This document shows, in pieces, positions 27,213 to 34,424 of a DNA stretch of 64,000 nt. Made by a program: the position numbers and the translations under genes. The DNA lies in the NCBI RefSeq assembly GCF_004217565.1, contig NZ_SHLA01000001.1:2852001-2916000 (forward strand), given 5' to 3'. Within the stretch, counting starts at the first letter, position 1. Each line of letters begins with the position of its first letter. Under the pieces are notes generated by a model that was not told where the DNA came from, searched no databases, and saw nothing but the letters and a program-made list of their open reading frames with translations. Source of the DNA: Zhihengliuella halotolerans (lineage in GTDB: Bacteria > Actinomycetota > Actinomycetes > Actinomycetales > Micrococcaceae).

Positions 27213-28139
27213 CTATCCGTCGAGGCCGAGGTCGCGGACGACGTCGGCCACGCGGGACCGCTGCGCCTCGCTCAGGCCTTGGATGGGGAGCGGAAGACAA
27301 CGCTCCGGCGCCAGCCCGAGGTGCTCGGCGATCGCCGCGACCACCCGCAGGCTGCCCCCGAACTCGGCGAACAGGCCCCACAGCGGCGCCAGCCGCGCGG
27401 ACTCCGCGACCGCGTCGGCCCCGCGTCCCTCGCGCGCCGCGCGGCTGATCTTCAGCGCGACGTCGGGGAGCGTTCCGCCGATCACGGAGTACCAGGTGTC
27501 GCATCCGGCGTTCAAGCCCGCCGCGGCGGAGGCGTCGCCTGAGACGCCGATCGTGACGTGCCCGGGGACAACCGCCCGGATCTCGTCCACTCTCGTCCGT
27601 GCTTCGCCGGGGTCCGCGGGGACTCCGGGGATTTTGATCGACGCGATCCCGGGCAGCTCGGCGATCCGGCCGTAGAGTTCGGTCGTGAACTCGAAGCGGG
27701 TCGTCCCCGGGTTGTCGTAGACGATCACCGGAAGCTCCGTGGCCTCGGCCACCGTGCCGAACAGTCCGTAGACGTCGTCCGCGGTGAGCGGCTGGTACGT
27801 CATCGGGGCGAGCAGGATCCCCCGCGCGCCGGCGTCCTCGGCGCTGCGCACGTTCGCCAGCACCTGCGAGGTGCGCAGGGCCCCGACACCAACGAAGACG
27901 GGAGTCGTTCCGGCGTTGGCGACCGCAAGGGCCGCGGCCCGGGCGCGCTCCTCGGACGTGAGGTACGCGTAGGACCCGGTGGATCCGAGGACAGTGATCG
28001 AGTCGACGCCCGCGCCGGCGAGACGCTCGATCTGGCGAGCGAAGGAGCGCTCGTCGAGCCGGTCGTCGGCGAGCGGGGTGAGCGGAAAGGCGCTGAGTCC
28101 GGTGAACAGGGAGGCTGTGGTCGGAGGGTCGACGGTCAT
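27213..28139 (-). CDS. DapA / N-acetylneuraminate lyase family aldolase
   Basis: A 308-residue (beta/alpha)8-barrel protein. It shows the substrate-loop sequence GSTGSYAYLTSEER, the catalytic tyrosine in PVIVYDNPG and the Schiff-base lysine in IASIKIPG. Members add or remove pyruvate-like units: dihydrodipicolinate synthase, sialate lyase, or keto-deoxy-sugar and hydroxyproline-pathway enzymes. The loop differs from the GTTGE of true DapA, so lysine synthesis is not the obvious role. Its start overlaps the EamA gene stop (ATGA), so it is the last gene of a four-gene operon with an exporter, a B3/B4 protein and a cupin regulator. Confidence 0.88.
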   Translation of the reverse strand: MTVDPPTTASLFTGLSAFPLTPLADDRLDERSFARQIERLAGAGVDSITVLGSTGSYAYLTSEERARAAALAVANAGTTPVFVGVGALRTSQVLANVRSAEDAGARGILLAPMTYQPLTADDVYGLFGTVAEATELPVIVYDNPGTTRFEFTTELYGRIAELPGIASIKIPGVPADPGEARTRVDEIRAVVPGHVTIGVSGDASAAAGLNAGCDTWYSVIGGTLPDVALKISRAAREGRGADAVAESARLAPLWGLFAEFGGSLRVVAAIAEHLGLAPERCLPLPIQGLSEAQRSRVADVVRDLGLDG

Positions 28140-29056
28140 GGGGTCTCCTCCAGCAGGGGGCGCTTGTCTTCGGGACGGGTCCGGGCATCAGCCGGCTCGG
28201 GATCGAGGGGGCGCGCGCCGTGGCGTTGTGCTCCGGCCCCGGCCAGGACGACCAGCACGATCCCGGCGATCTGGTACGGCGACGGCGTCTGAAGCAGCAC
28301 GAGCAGGCCGATGAGCACCCCGAGGGCGGGTTCGACGGCCATGAGCGTGCCGAATGCGGAGTGCGACATCCTGCGCAGGGCGAGCATCTCGAGACCGAAG
28401 GGCAGGACGGGCGCGAGGAGCGCCAGCCCGAGGGCGATCAGCAGGATCCGGCCGTCGATACTTCCGGACGCCTCGGGCACACCGATGAACGCCGTCATGA
28501 CCGCGGCGATCGGAATTGTGATGGACAGGCCGCTGATCCCCGAGAAGCGGTCGCCCACGCGCTGCGTCAGCAGGATGTAGACACCCCACCCGAGGCCCGC
28601 GAGGGCCGCGAAGCCGATCCCGGCAAGGTCGATCGCGCCTTGCCACGGCTCGGTGAGCAGAACGACTCCGGCCAGGGCGAGGCCGGGCCACGCAAGCATG
28701 CGGCGGCTGCCGCTGCGGATCGCCGCGACCGCCAGCGGGCCGAGGAACTCGATCGCGACCGCCGTGCCCAGCGGGATGCGATCGATTGCCGCCAGGAACG
28801 CCGTAGTCATCAGCCCCGTCGCCGCCCCCAGACCCAGCAGCGCGGGGACGTCCGCGCGGCGGATCAGGTGCAGCGGCGGGCGGGCGATCAGCATGAAGAC
28901 GAGCGCCCCCATGCTCAAGCGCAGCCACGAGGTCCCGGCGGCACCGACCTCGGAGACGAGCCCGACCGACAGCGCGTTGCACAGCTGGATCAGCAGCATC
29001 GCGGCCACCGCCATCGACCACGGCGGCACCCCGGCACCCGTGCCCCGCCGCATCAC
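28136..29056 (-). CDS. EamA-family exporter (RhtA-like)
   Basis: A 306-residue protein with ten membrane segments in two EamA repeats. The opening AAMLLIQLCNALSVGLVSEVGAAGTSWLRL and ALGLALLAPVLPFGLEMLALRRMSHSAFGTLMAVEPALGVLIG match the RhtA/YdcZ-type threonine-homoserine exporter group. The GTG start overlaps the B3/B4 gene stop and the end overlaps the DapA-family start. Both sides are thus translationally coupled. An amino-acid-like export substrate is likely by family. Confidence 0.88.
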   Translation of the reverse strand: MMRRGTGAGVPPWSMAVAAMLLIQLCNALSVGLVSEVGAAGTSWLRLSMGALVFMLIARPPLHLIRRADVPALLGLGAATGLMTTAFLAAIDRIPLGTAVAIEFLGPLAVAAIRSGSRRMLAWPGLALAGVVLLTEPWQGAIDLAGIGFAALAGLGWGVYILLTQRVGDRFSGISGLSITIPIAAVMTAFIGVPEASGSIDGRILLIALGLALLAPVLPFGLEMLALRRMSHSAFGTLMAVEPALGVLIGLLVLLQTPSPYQIAGIVLVVLAGAGAQRHGARPLDPEPADARTRPEDKRPLLEETP

Positions 29057-29793
29057 GGCGCACCGATCCAGCGGGTGGCGACCGTGACATCCGGGCCGAG
29101 CCTGCGCAGCGCCGCGGCGAGCTCATCGGCGGCACTCTGCAGGGCGTCGTCGTCCAGCGGCTCGAGGGCGTCGAGGATGAACACCGCCGACGTCGTCTGG
29201 TCGGTGAGGGCGGTGCGGCGGCACTGGCGCCAGTTCCAGCGCCGGCACGTGACACCCGACGCGTCGCGCCACACCACTTCGCCGGGGTCCGGATGCTCGA
29301 GCACCGTTTCACCGCCGGCGGCGGTGTCGAACGACTCCTCGCCGGTGGCGCGGACCAGGCGCGGCGCCCCGTCGTAGCGGGCCAGGTCCTCGCCGCCGAG
29401 GGGGATCCGGTGCAGCACCGAGATCGCGTTGTAAACGTCGGTGAGCCGGTTGACCCTGGGCAGCCCGGCGGCGGCGCGCCGCATGAGCGCCTCCAGACTG
29501 TTCCGGGTCCGCTGCGGCTTGGCCCCGAAGGACCGGTACGCCTCCCGCCATGCGGCGACGTGCGGCACCTCGGTGACGGGCCCTTGGGCGAGGTCCTGCG
29601 CCGCCGAGGCCTCCGCGGCGGCGAGCAGTTCTTCGCTCATCTGGTCGCCCGGGCCGGGCTCGATCCCGTCGACGGCGACCAGCACCACCCGGTAGTCCGG
29701 GCGCAACTCGAACACGTCGGAGGCGACGTGCGCCGCTTCGAGCACGGCGTGCAGGTCGCTGGGGCTGCCGGGGGTTGTGGTCTGCTCAGGCAT
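29053..29793 (-). CDS. B3/B4 (tRNA-editing-like) domain protein
   Basis: From ATG 29793 (overlapping the cupin-regulator stop by eight bases) the product has 246 residues. The central part, AAWREAYRSFGAKPQRTRNSLEALMRRAAAGLPRVNRLTDVYNAISVLHRIPLGGED, is the B3/B4 domain of phenylalanyl-tRNA synthetase beta subunit as a free-standing protein. Stand-alone versions may hydrolyse misacylated tRNA or act on other aminoacyl compounds. No experiment-based role is known to me. The operon with an amino-acid-type exporter supports a role connected with a non-standard amino acid. Confidence 0.84.
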   Translation of the reverse strand: MPEQTTTPGSPSDLHAVLEAAHVASDVFELRPDYRVVLVAVDGIEPGPGDQMSEELLAAAEASAAQDLAQGPVTEVPHVAAWREAYRSFGAKPQRTRNSLEALMRRAAAGLPRVNRLTDVYNAISVLHRIPLGGEDLARYDGAPRLVRATGEESFDTAAGGETVLEHPDPGEVVWRDASGVTCRRWNWRQCRRTALTDQTTSAVFILDALEPLDDDALQSAADELAAALRRLGPDVTVATRWIGAP

Positions 29794-30391
29794 GGGGGGT
29801 CTCCGTTCGAGGACCGGGGCCGACGCCCGGTTCAAAGACTGTCAGGGTGAATCGGGTGAGGTCATCACCCGGGTTGGCGTAGGAGTGCTCCTCGTCGCCG
29901 GCGAACGCGAGCGCGTCCCCGGGGGCGAGCGTGAACGACTCGTCTGCCACCGCGACGACGAGCGCCCCCTCCCGCACCTGCAGGAGCTCGCGCGTCCCCT
30001 CCGAATGCGCCTCGCTCACGTGCGCCTCGCCCGGCGCGAGGGACCAGTCCCACAGCTCCACGACGTCGGGCGGCTCGGTGCCGGCGACGAGCACGCCCCG
30101 CCCGCCGGCCTCGCCCTGCCACAGCGCCGCGCCCTCGCCGGCTCGAGTGAGCTTCGTGCGCTCGCGGCGCGGCGGCTCGACGAGCGCGGGCAGGCCGACG
30201 CCCAGCGCGTCGCTGAGGCGCAGGAGGGTCCCGATGCTCGGGTTCACGGCCCCCTGCTCGACGTTCACGACCATCCGGCGGCTCACGCCGGCGTGCTCGG
30301 CGAGCTGGTCCAACGTCCAGCCGTGCTCGGTCCGCTCGTGTCGCACGCGCGACCCGATCACGGAGGCGAGTGATTCTGCATCCAAGTCCAT
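29786..30391 (-). CDS. XRE-family regulator with C-terminal cupin domain
   Basis: A 201-residue protein from ATG 30391. Residues 8-65 form a helix-turn-helix (LDQLAEHAGVSRRMVVNVEQGAVNPSIGTLLRLSDALGV). Residues 120-190 form a cupin (HSEGTRELLQVREGALVVAV...LAPGDALAFAGDEEHSYANPG) that should bind a small ligand. The start codon lies three bases from an inverted repeat whose near copy lies about 90 bases upstream, which implies self-regulation. It heads the operon with the B3/B4, EamA and DapA-family genes. Confidence 0.9.
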   Translation of the reverse strand: MDLDAESLASVIGSRVRHERTEHGWTLDQLAEHAGVSRRMVVNVEQGAVNPSIGTLLRLSDALGVGLPALVEPPRRERTKLTRAGEGAALWQGEAGGRGVLVAGTEPPDVVELWDWSLAPGEAHVSEAHSEGTRELLQVREGALVVAVADESFTLAPGDALAFAGDEEHSYANPGDDLTRFTLTVFEPGVGPGPRTETPHA

Positions 30392-30393
30392 AA

Positions 30394-30409
30394 GTGCACG
30401 ATAATGCAC
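30394..30409. promoter_or_regulatory. Inverted repeat at the XRE-cupin start, probable operator
   Basis: GTGCACGATAATGCAC has arms GTGCA/TGCAC separated by six bases. On the minus strand it contains a -10-like TATCGT six bases before the ATG, with a weak -35-like TTGCGA about 18 bases further. Transcription would then be leaderless and blocked when the site is occupied. Confidence 0.6.
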
Positions 30410-30484
30410 CTGCCTTCTCGGTCGCAACCCAGTCGCTCCAGCCGCCCTGCCATTCGGTGGGTTCCGGGACGAGTCCTGCCTGAA

Positions 30485-30500
30485 GTGCACTATCACGCAC
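30485..30500. promoter_or_regulatory. Second copy of the XRE-cupin operator
   Basis: GTGCACTATCACGCAC read on the other strand is GTGCGTGATAGTGCAC. This matches 13 of 16 positions of the site at 30394-30409. One arm base is changed. The copies are 91 bases apart. Confidence 0.5.
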
Positions 30501-30691
30501 GATTTATCGACAACCCCGAAACCGCCCCCGGCGCAGGAGGGCTGCTGGTCACCGCGGCCACTCGAGCGGGACAGATCGACCCGTAGGCGCACAGCCCGAG
30601 ACGAATCAGCCCTGGGCCACCCCGCGCGGACACGACTAAGCTGGCGATGAAGGGGCCACCCCGCCCACGCATCCGAACCCTAGGAGCACCC

Positions 30692-31543
30692 ATGCGGATC
30701 GCCGTCATGCAGGCCTCGGCCTCGATCCTGCACGCCGAGGGGGGCGGCCACGAAGCGGTCGCCACGAACCTGGCGCTCATCACGGACGCCGCCGAACGCG
30801 CCTCCGCCGCCGGCGCGGACCTGCTCGTCACGCCCGAGCTCTTCACGTGCGGCTACGCTCCCGCGGCGGTGGCACCGCACCTGAGCGACGACGTCGTGCG
30901 CCGGATCGACGACGGCGCCGCGGCCTCGGCACGCACCCACGGCCTCCACCTCGTCTACAGCGCGCCGCGGCGCGCGGGCGCGGACTGGACGATCACCGCG
31001 ACACTCGTGTCCCCGGCCGGCGAGCGCCTCGCGACGCACACCAAGGTGCACCTCTTCGGCGGGGAAGAGCAGGAGACCTTCGCCGCCGGGACGTCGGCCC
31101 CGCCCGTGGTCGACGTGGCCGGGGTGGGCGTGGGACTCATGGTCTGTTACGACGTCGAGTTCCCCGAGATGGTGCGCGCGGCCGCTGCCGCAGGGGCCGA
31201 CGTCGTCGCCGTCCCCACCGCCCTGACCGCCGAGTTCGCGGAGGTGCAGGACGTGCTGCTGCCCGCCCGCGCCCTCGAGTCGCAGGTCGCGATCGCGTAC
31301 GCCAACCACGCCGGCCCCGCCCCGAGCGCCGACGGCGAGATCCAGCTCGGCGGCGGCAGCCTGATCCTCGGGCCCACGGGAAAGCTCCTCGCGAGCGCGC
31401 CGCGAACCGACGCCGGCACGGCCGGGCCGGCCCTGATCACCGCGGACGTGACCGCGGCCGACGTCGCCGCGGCGCGGACACGCGTGCCCTACCTCCGCGA
31501 GCGCCGACCGGACCTGTACCGGGACTGGTCCGACCGCACCTGA
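30692..31543 (+). CDS. Carbon-nitrogen hydrolase (nitrilase superfamily amidase)
   Basis: A 283-residue protein from ATG 30692 behind TAGGAG. The catalytic triad is visible: Glu49 (TPELFTCGY), Lys118 (HTKVHLFG) and Cys152 (GLMVCYDVEFPE). The pattern and length fit the aliphatic amidase or omega-amidase branch that hydrolyses amides such as deaminated glutamine or N-carbamoyl compounds. The substrate is not evident. A hairpin shared with the convergent SDR gene follows the stop. Confidence 0.9.
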   Translation: MRIAVMQASASILHAEGGGHEAVATNLALITDAAERASAAGADLLVTPELFTCGYAPAAVAPHLSDDVVRRIDDGAAASARTHGLHLVYSAPRRAGADWTITATLVSPAGERLATHTKVHLFGGEEQETFAAGTSAPPVVDVAGVGVGLMVCYDVEFPEMVRAAAAAGADVVAVPTALTAEFAEVQDVLLPARALESQVAIAYANHAGPAPSADGEIQLGGGSLILGPTGKLLASAPRTDAGTAGPALITADVTAADVAAARTRVPYLRERRPDLYRDWSDRT

Positions 31544-31544
31544 G

Positions 31545-31580
31545 CGCCGACGCCCTACTCCTGGGGGTCCCGCGTCGGCG
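31545..31580. terminator. Hairpin between convergent amidase and SDR genes
   Basis: CGCCGACGC (31545-31553) pairs perfectly with GCGTCGGCG (31572-31580). It begins two bases after the amidase stop and ends at the base before the SDR stop codon, so it could serve both convergent genes. Confidence 0.65.
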
Positions 31581-31586
31581 TCAGCC
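31549..31586. repeat. Left copy of a 38-bp direct repeat flanking the SDR/HxlR pair
   Basis: Over 38 positions this sequence differs from 32979-33016 at about five. Both begin GACGCCCTACTCCT and share GTCGGCGTC near the right end. The left copy covers the amidase-side hairpin and the last codons of the SDR gene. Confidence 0.7.
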
Positions 31587-32276
31587 CAGTTGCGGGTACA
31601 GCGCCGACAAAGGCGCGGCGAGCCCCGCCTTGACCTGACGGCTCGCCTCATCCGCCAGGACTTCGTGCTCACCGGCTTCCAGTCCGTCGTACGCGGCCGA
31701 CACGACGTCAGCTGGGTCGTTCTTCTCCACCTCGACACCCTCGGTCATACCTGTATCCGTGTATCCCAGGTGCAGACCGACAACCTGAACACCATCCTCC
31801 ACGAGACCAACGCGCTGGACGTTCGTCGCGGACCAGAGCGCGGCTTTGGTGGTGCTGTAGGTGTCGGCGAGGGCGAGCCAGCTCAGCGCGGACAGCACGT
31901 TCACCATCCCGCCTCGATGCTTCTTGAGCGCGGAGAGGAAGGCGTTGCTGACTTCGAGCTGCCCCCAGAAGTTGGTCTCGAACTGCGCCCTAGCGGCAGT
32001 GAGGTCGTCGTCGAGCAGGGAGGCGTCCGTCCATGCGCCGGCGTTGTTGATCAGCACCGTCACATCCTGCGCCTCTGCCGCTGCCGCCCGGGTCGAGTCC
32101 CGGCTCGTGACATCTAGGACAAGCGGCACAATCCGCTCGTCCTCCCAGTGACCGGGCGTGCGCGCGGTCGCATAGACCTTCGCCGCACCGCGGGCGAGCG
32201 CCTGCGCGACGAATTCCCGCCCGAGCCCTCCGTTTGCCCCGGTAACCAGCACTACCGCGCCGTCAAGTGTTGTCAT
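31581..32276 (-). CDS. Short-chain dehydrogenase/reductase
   Basis: A 231-residue classical SDR with the nucleotide-binding TGANGGLG near residue 13, the NNAG motif, a catalytic serine in NVLSALS and YSTTK providing Tyr and Lys. It uses NAD(P)H to reduce or oxidise an unknown carbonyl or alcohol in the cytosol. It is divergent from an HxlR regulator with a palindrome between them, a common redox- or aldehyde-responsive pairing. The GC content looks lower than in neighbouring genes. Confidence 0.9.
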   Translation of the reverse strand: MTTLDGAVVLVTGANGGLGREFVAQALARGAAKVYATARTPGHWEDERIVPLVLDVTSRDSTRAAAAEAQDVTVLINNAGAWTDASLLDDDLTAARAQFETNFWGQLEVSNAFLSALKKHRGGMVNVLSALSWLALADTYSTTKAALWSATNVQRVGLVEDGVQVVGLHLGYTDTGMTEGVEVEKNDPADVVSAAYDGLEAGEHEVLADEASRQVKAGLAAPLSALYPQLG

Positions 32277-32363
32277 CCTCTTGCCTTTCCTCGTTCCTGT
32301 GGCAACTGGAGCAGTGCTCCATGCCGCCCGTGATGGGGTCCATCCGTATCGAGGCTAGCCCAG

Positions 32364-32388
32364 TTAGTTGGATTTTCCAACCAACTAA
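32364..32388. promoter_or_regulatory. Probable HxlR operator between SDR and regulator genes
   Basis: TTAGTTGG (32364-32371) and CCAACTAA (32381-32388) form perfect eight-base arms around a nine-base AT-rich centre. It lies between the divergent starts, where an HxlR dimer would control both. Confidence 0.65.
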
Positions 32389-32452
32389 GTTCGGTTTCGC
32401 TCACACCGAACTCGGAGGCTCGTTGGAAAGTCAAACTTGGTACTATCGGGAG

Positions 32453-32887
32453 ATGAGGACGACACAGGATCGTGAGGGCGTGCGCCAGTGTTCTGTTGCC
32501 CGGACCCTCGATGTGGTCGGTGAGAAGTGGTCGCTCCTGGCCGTGCGCGAGATGATGCTGGGCACGCACCGCTTCGCAGAGATGGTCAAGCACACCGGTG
32601 CGCCACGGGACATCCTCACGACGCGGTTGCGCACTCTGGAAGAAAAAGGCCTGGTCGAGCGCCGTCAGTACAGCAGCCGCCCGGAACGATTCGAGTACCA
32701 CCTGACAGAGCTGGGCAAGTCCCTGGGGCCCGTGATCACAGTGCTGCGACAGTGGGGCGATGATCATCTCGCGGGGCCGACGGGCCCGCCGCTGACGTTC
32801 ACCCATTCCTGTGGTGAAGAGCTCGACGCCGACGTCGTTTGCGCGCACTGCGGCAAGCCTGCCATCGGCTCTACCGTGCGGCGATAG
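32453..32887 (+). CDS. HxlR-family winged-helix regulator
   Basis: A 144-residue protein from ATG 32453. The family signature CSVARTLDVVGEKWSLLAVREMMLGTHRFAEMV includes the conserved N-terminal cysteine used for redox or electrophile sensing in some members. The C-terminus has an added CGEELDADVVCAHCGKP segment with C-x2-C, as in a subset of HxlR proteins. A -10-like TACTAT ends six bases before the ATG, which suggests leaderless transcription. It probably controls the divergent SDR gene. Confidence 0.9.
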   Translation: MRTTQDREGVRQCSVARTLDVVGEKWSLLAVREMMLGTHRFAEMVKHTGAPRDILTTRLRTLEEKGLVERRQYSSRPERFEYHLTELGKSLGPVITVLRQWGDDHLAGPTGPPLTFTHSCGEELDADVVCAHCGKPAIGSTVRR

Positions 32888-32978
32888 CAGGCCAGAACAG
32901 CGTGACGGTCATCGGCCGGTGGAATCCCACGTAGTCGTGCAGCCGGCGAGGCACGTCTCGTGGGTGCCGAGCCCAGCG

Positions 32979-33016
32979 GACGCCCTACTCCTTGAGGTCC
33001 AGGGTCGGCGTCGGCC
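32979..33016. repeat. Right copy of the 38-bp direct repeat flanking the SDR/HxlR pair
   Basis: Near-identical to 31549-31586 in the same orientation. It covers the last codons and stop of the convergent APC permease gene. The right copy still contains complementary ends (GACGCC and GGCGTC). Confidence 0.7.
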
Positions 33017-34349
33017 GGCGGAACCCGCGAGTTACCCACGCGAGGTAGAGCGCGCCGAGCGCCATCCAGATCAGGCCGACCACGAGCGTCCGCGGCGAGA
33101 GGCTCGTCCACAGCCAGAGGGTCATCGCGAAACCAACGCCGGGCAGGACCAGATAGGCGATCAGGTCCCGGACCGAGCGCCGGCTTTTGTCGATGACGTA
33201 GTGCTTGATGACCGAGAGGTTGACCGCAGAGAACGCGATGAGCGCCCCGAAGCTGATCATCTCCGCCAAGAGACCGAGACTCACAACCACCGCGGCGCAC
33301 GAGACGACCGAAACGCAGAGGATCGCCGGCACGGGCGTGCTGAACCGGACGGAGAGCCGCCCGAAGAAGGAGGTGGGCAGGACGCCGTCGCGCCCCATCG
33401 CGTAGAGGATGCGCGCCACGGAGGCCTGCGACGTCAGCGCGGAGCCGAGCGCGCCGGAGACGTAGGCCGCCGTGAAGAACACGGCCAGGAACTGCCCGCC
33501 CGCGGCCGCCATCACGTCGAGCGCGGCCGAATCGACGTCCGCGAAGTCGTTCGACGGGTAGACCAGCTGGGCTAGGTAGGACAGCCCGACGAAGACGAGG
33601 CCCGCGGTCGCCGTCGTGATCAGGATGGCCCGCGGCACCGAACGGCGGGCGTCTTTGGCCTCCTCCGCCATCGTGGAGATGGAGTCGAAGCCGAGGAAGG
33701 ACAGGCACAGCACCGCGGCGCCGGCGAAGAGCGGCCCGACGCCGGAGAGCGATCCGTCCCCGTTGAACGGGGCCAGCGGGTCGACCGCGCCCGAGCCGGC
33801 GATCGCCGCCCAGCCGAGCATCACGAACGTGGCGATGAAGAGGGCCTGCACCGCGATGATCACGGAGTTCGCGCGGGCGATCGAGACGACGCCGACGACA
33901 TTGAGCACCGTCACGAGCGCGATCGCGGCGACGACGAAGACCCACGCGGGCACACCCGGCAGCGCGGCGTTCAGGTAGAGGCCGATCACCAGGTAGTTGA
34001 TCATCGGCAGGAAGAGGTAGTCGAGCAGCAGCGACCAGCCGGCGAGGAACCCCGTCCCCGCCCCGAAGCTCTGCTGCGTGTAGGTGTAGGCGGAGCCGGC
34101 CACGGGGTACGCCCGCACCATGCGGGCGTAGGAGTTGGCCGTGAAGACCATGGCGGCAAGCGTGACGAGGTAGGCCGCGGGTACGCGCCCGCCGCTCATC
34201 TCGGTGACGATCCCGTACGTCGTGAAGACCGTGAGCGGGACCATGTAGACGAGCCCGAAGAGCACCAGCGAGGGTACGCCGAGAACCCGCCTGAGTTGGC
34301 CCGCGGCCGGTCCGGGAGCACCGCGGGTGAGGATGGTTTCTCGTGACAT
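32985..34349 (-). CDS. APC-family amino-acid permease
   Basis: A 454-residue protein with twelve membrane segments. It has the helix-1 region VLFGLVYMVPLTVFTTYGIVTEMSGGRVPAAYLVT and the helix-6 region LSFLGFDSISTMAEEAKDARRSVPRAI, which are core amino acid-polyamine-organocation motifs. It resembles putrescine/amino-acid importers of the PuuP/YhdG type. It lies 75 bases after the amidohydrolase gene on the same strand, so it may import that enzyme's substrate or its amine product. Regulation by the divergent TetR protein is likely through the upstream gene. Confidence 0.9.
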   Translation of the reverse strand: MSRETILTRGAPGPAAGQLRRVLGVPSLVLFGLVYMVPLTVFTTYGIVTEMSGGRVPAAYLVTLAAMVFTANSYARMVRAYPVAGSAYTYTQQSFGAGTGFLAGWSLLLDYLFLPMINYLVIGLYLNAALPGVPAWVFVVAAIALVTVLNVVGVVSIARANSVIIAVQALFIATFVMLGWAAIAGSGAVDPLAPFNGDGSLSGVGPLFAGAAVLCLSFLGFDSISTMAEEAKDARRSVPRAILITTATAGLVFVGLSYLAQLVYPSNDFADVDSAALDVMAAAGGQFLAVFFTAAYVSGALGSALTSQASVARILYAMGRDGVLPTSFFGRLSVRFSTPVPAILCVSVVSCAAVVVSLGLLAEMISFGALIAFSAVNLSVIKHYVIDKSRRSVRDLIAYLVLPGVGFAMTLWLWTSLSPRTLVVGLIWMALGALYLAWVTRGFRRPTPTLDLKE

Positions 34350-34424
34350 GGATATCGCCTCTCGTGAGGGGGTGCGAGGTGGTGACGTGCCAGGTTGGGC
34401 CGGCCTGATGGGCGCTGAGGGAAC

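Noticed and set aside
32888-32978. Minus-strand segment reading like a protein end (RLHDYVGFHRP...)
   Set aside because: It is a short open stretch between HxlR and the repeat, with no start, stop context or recognisable family.
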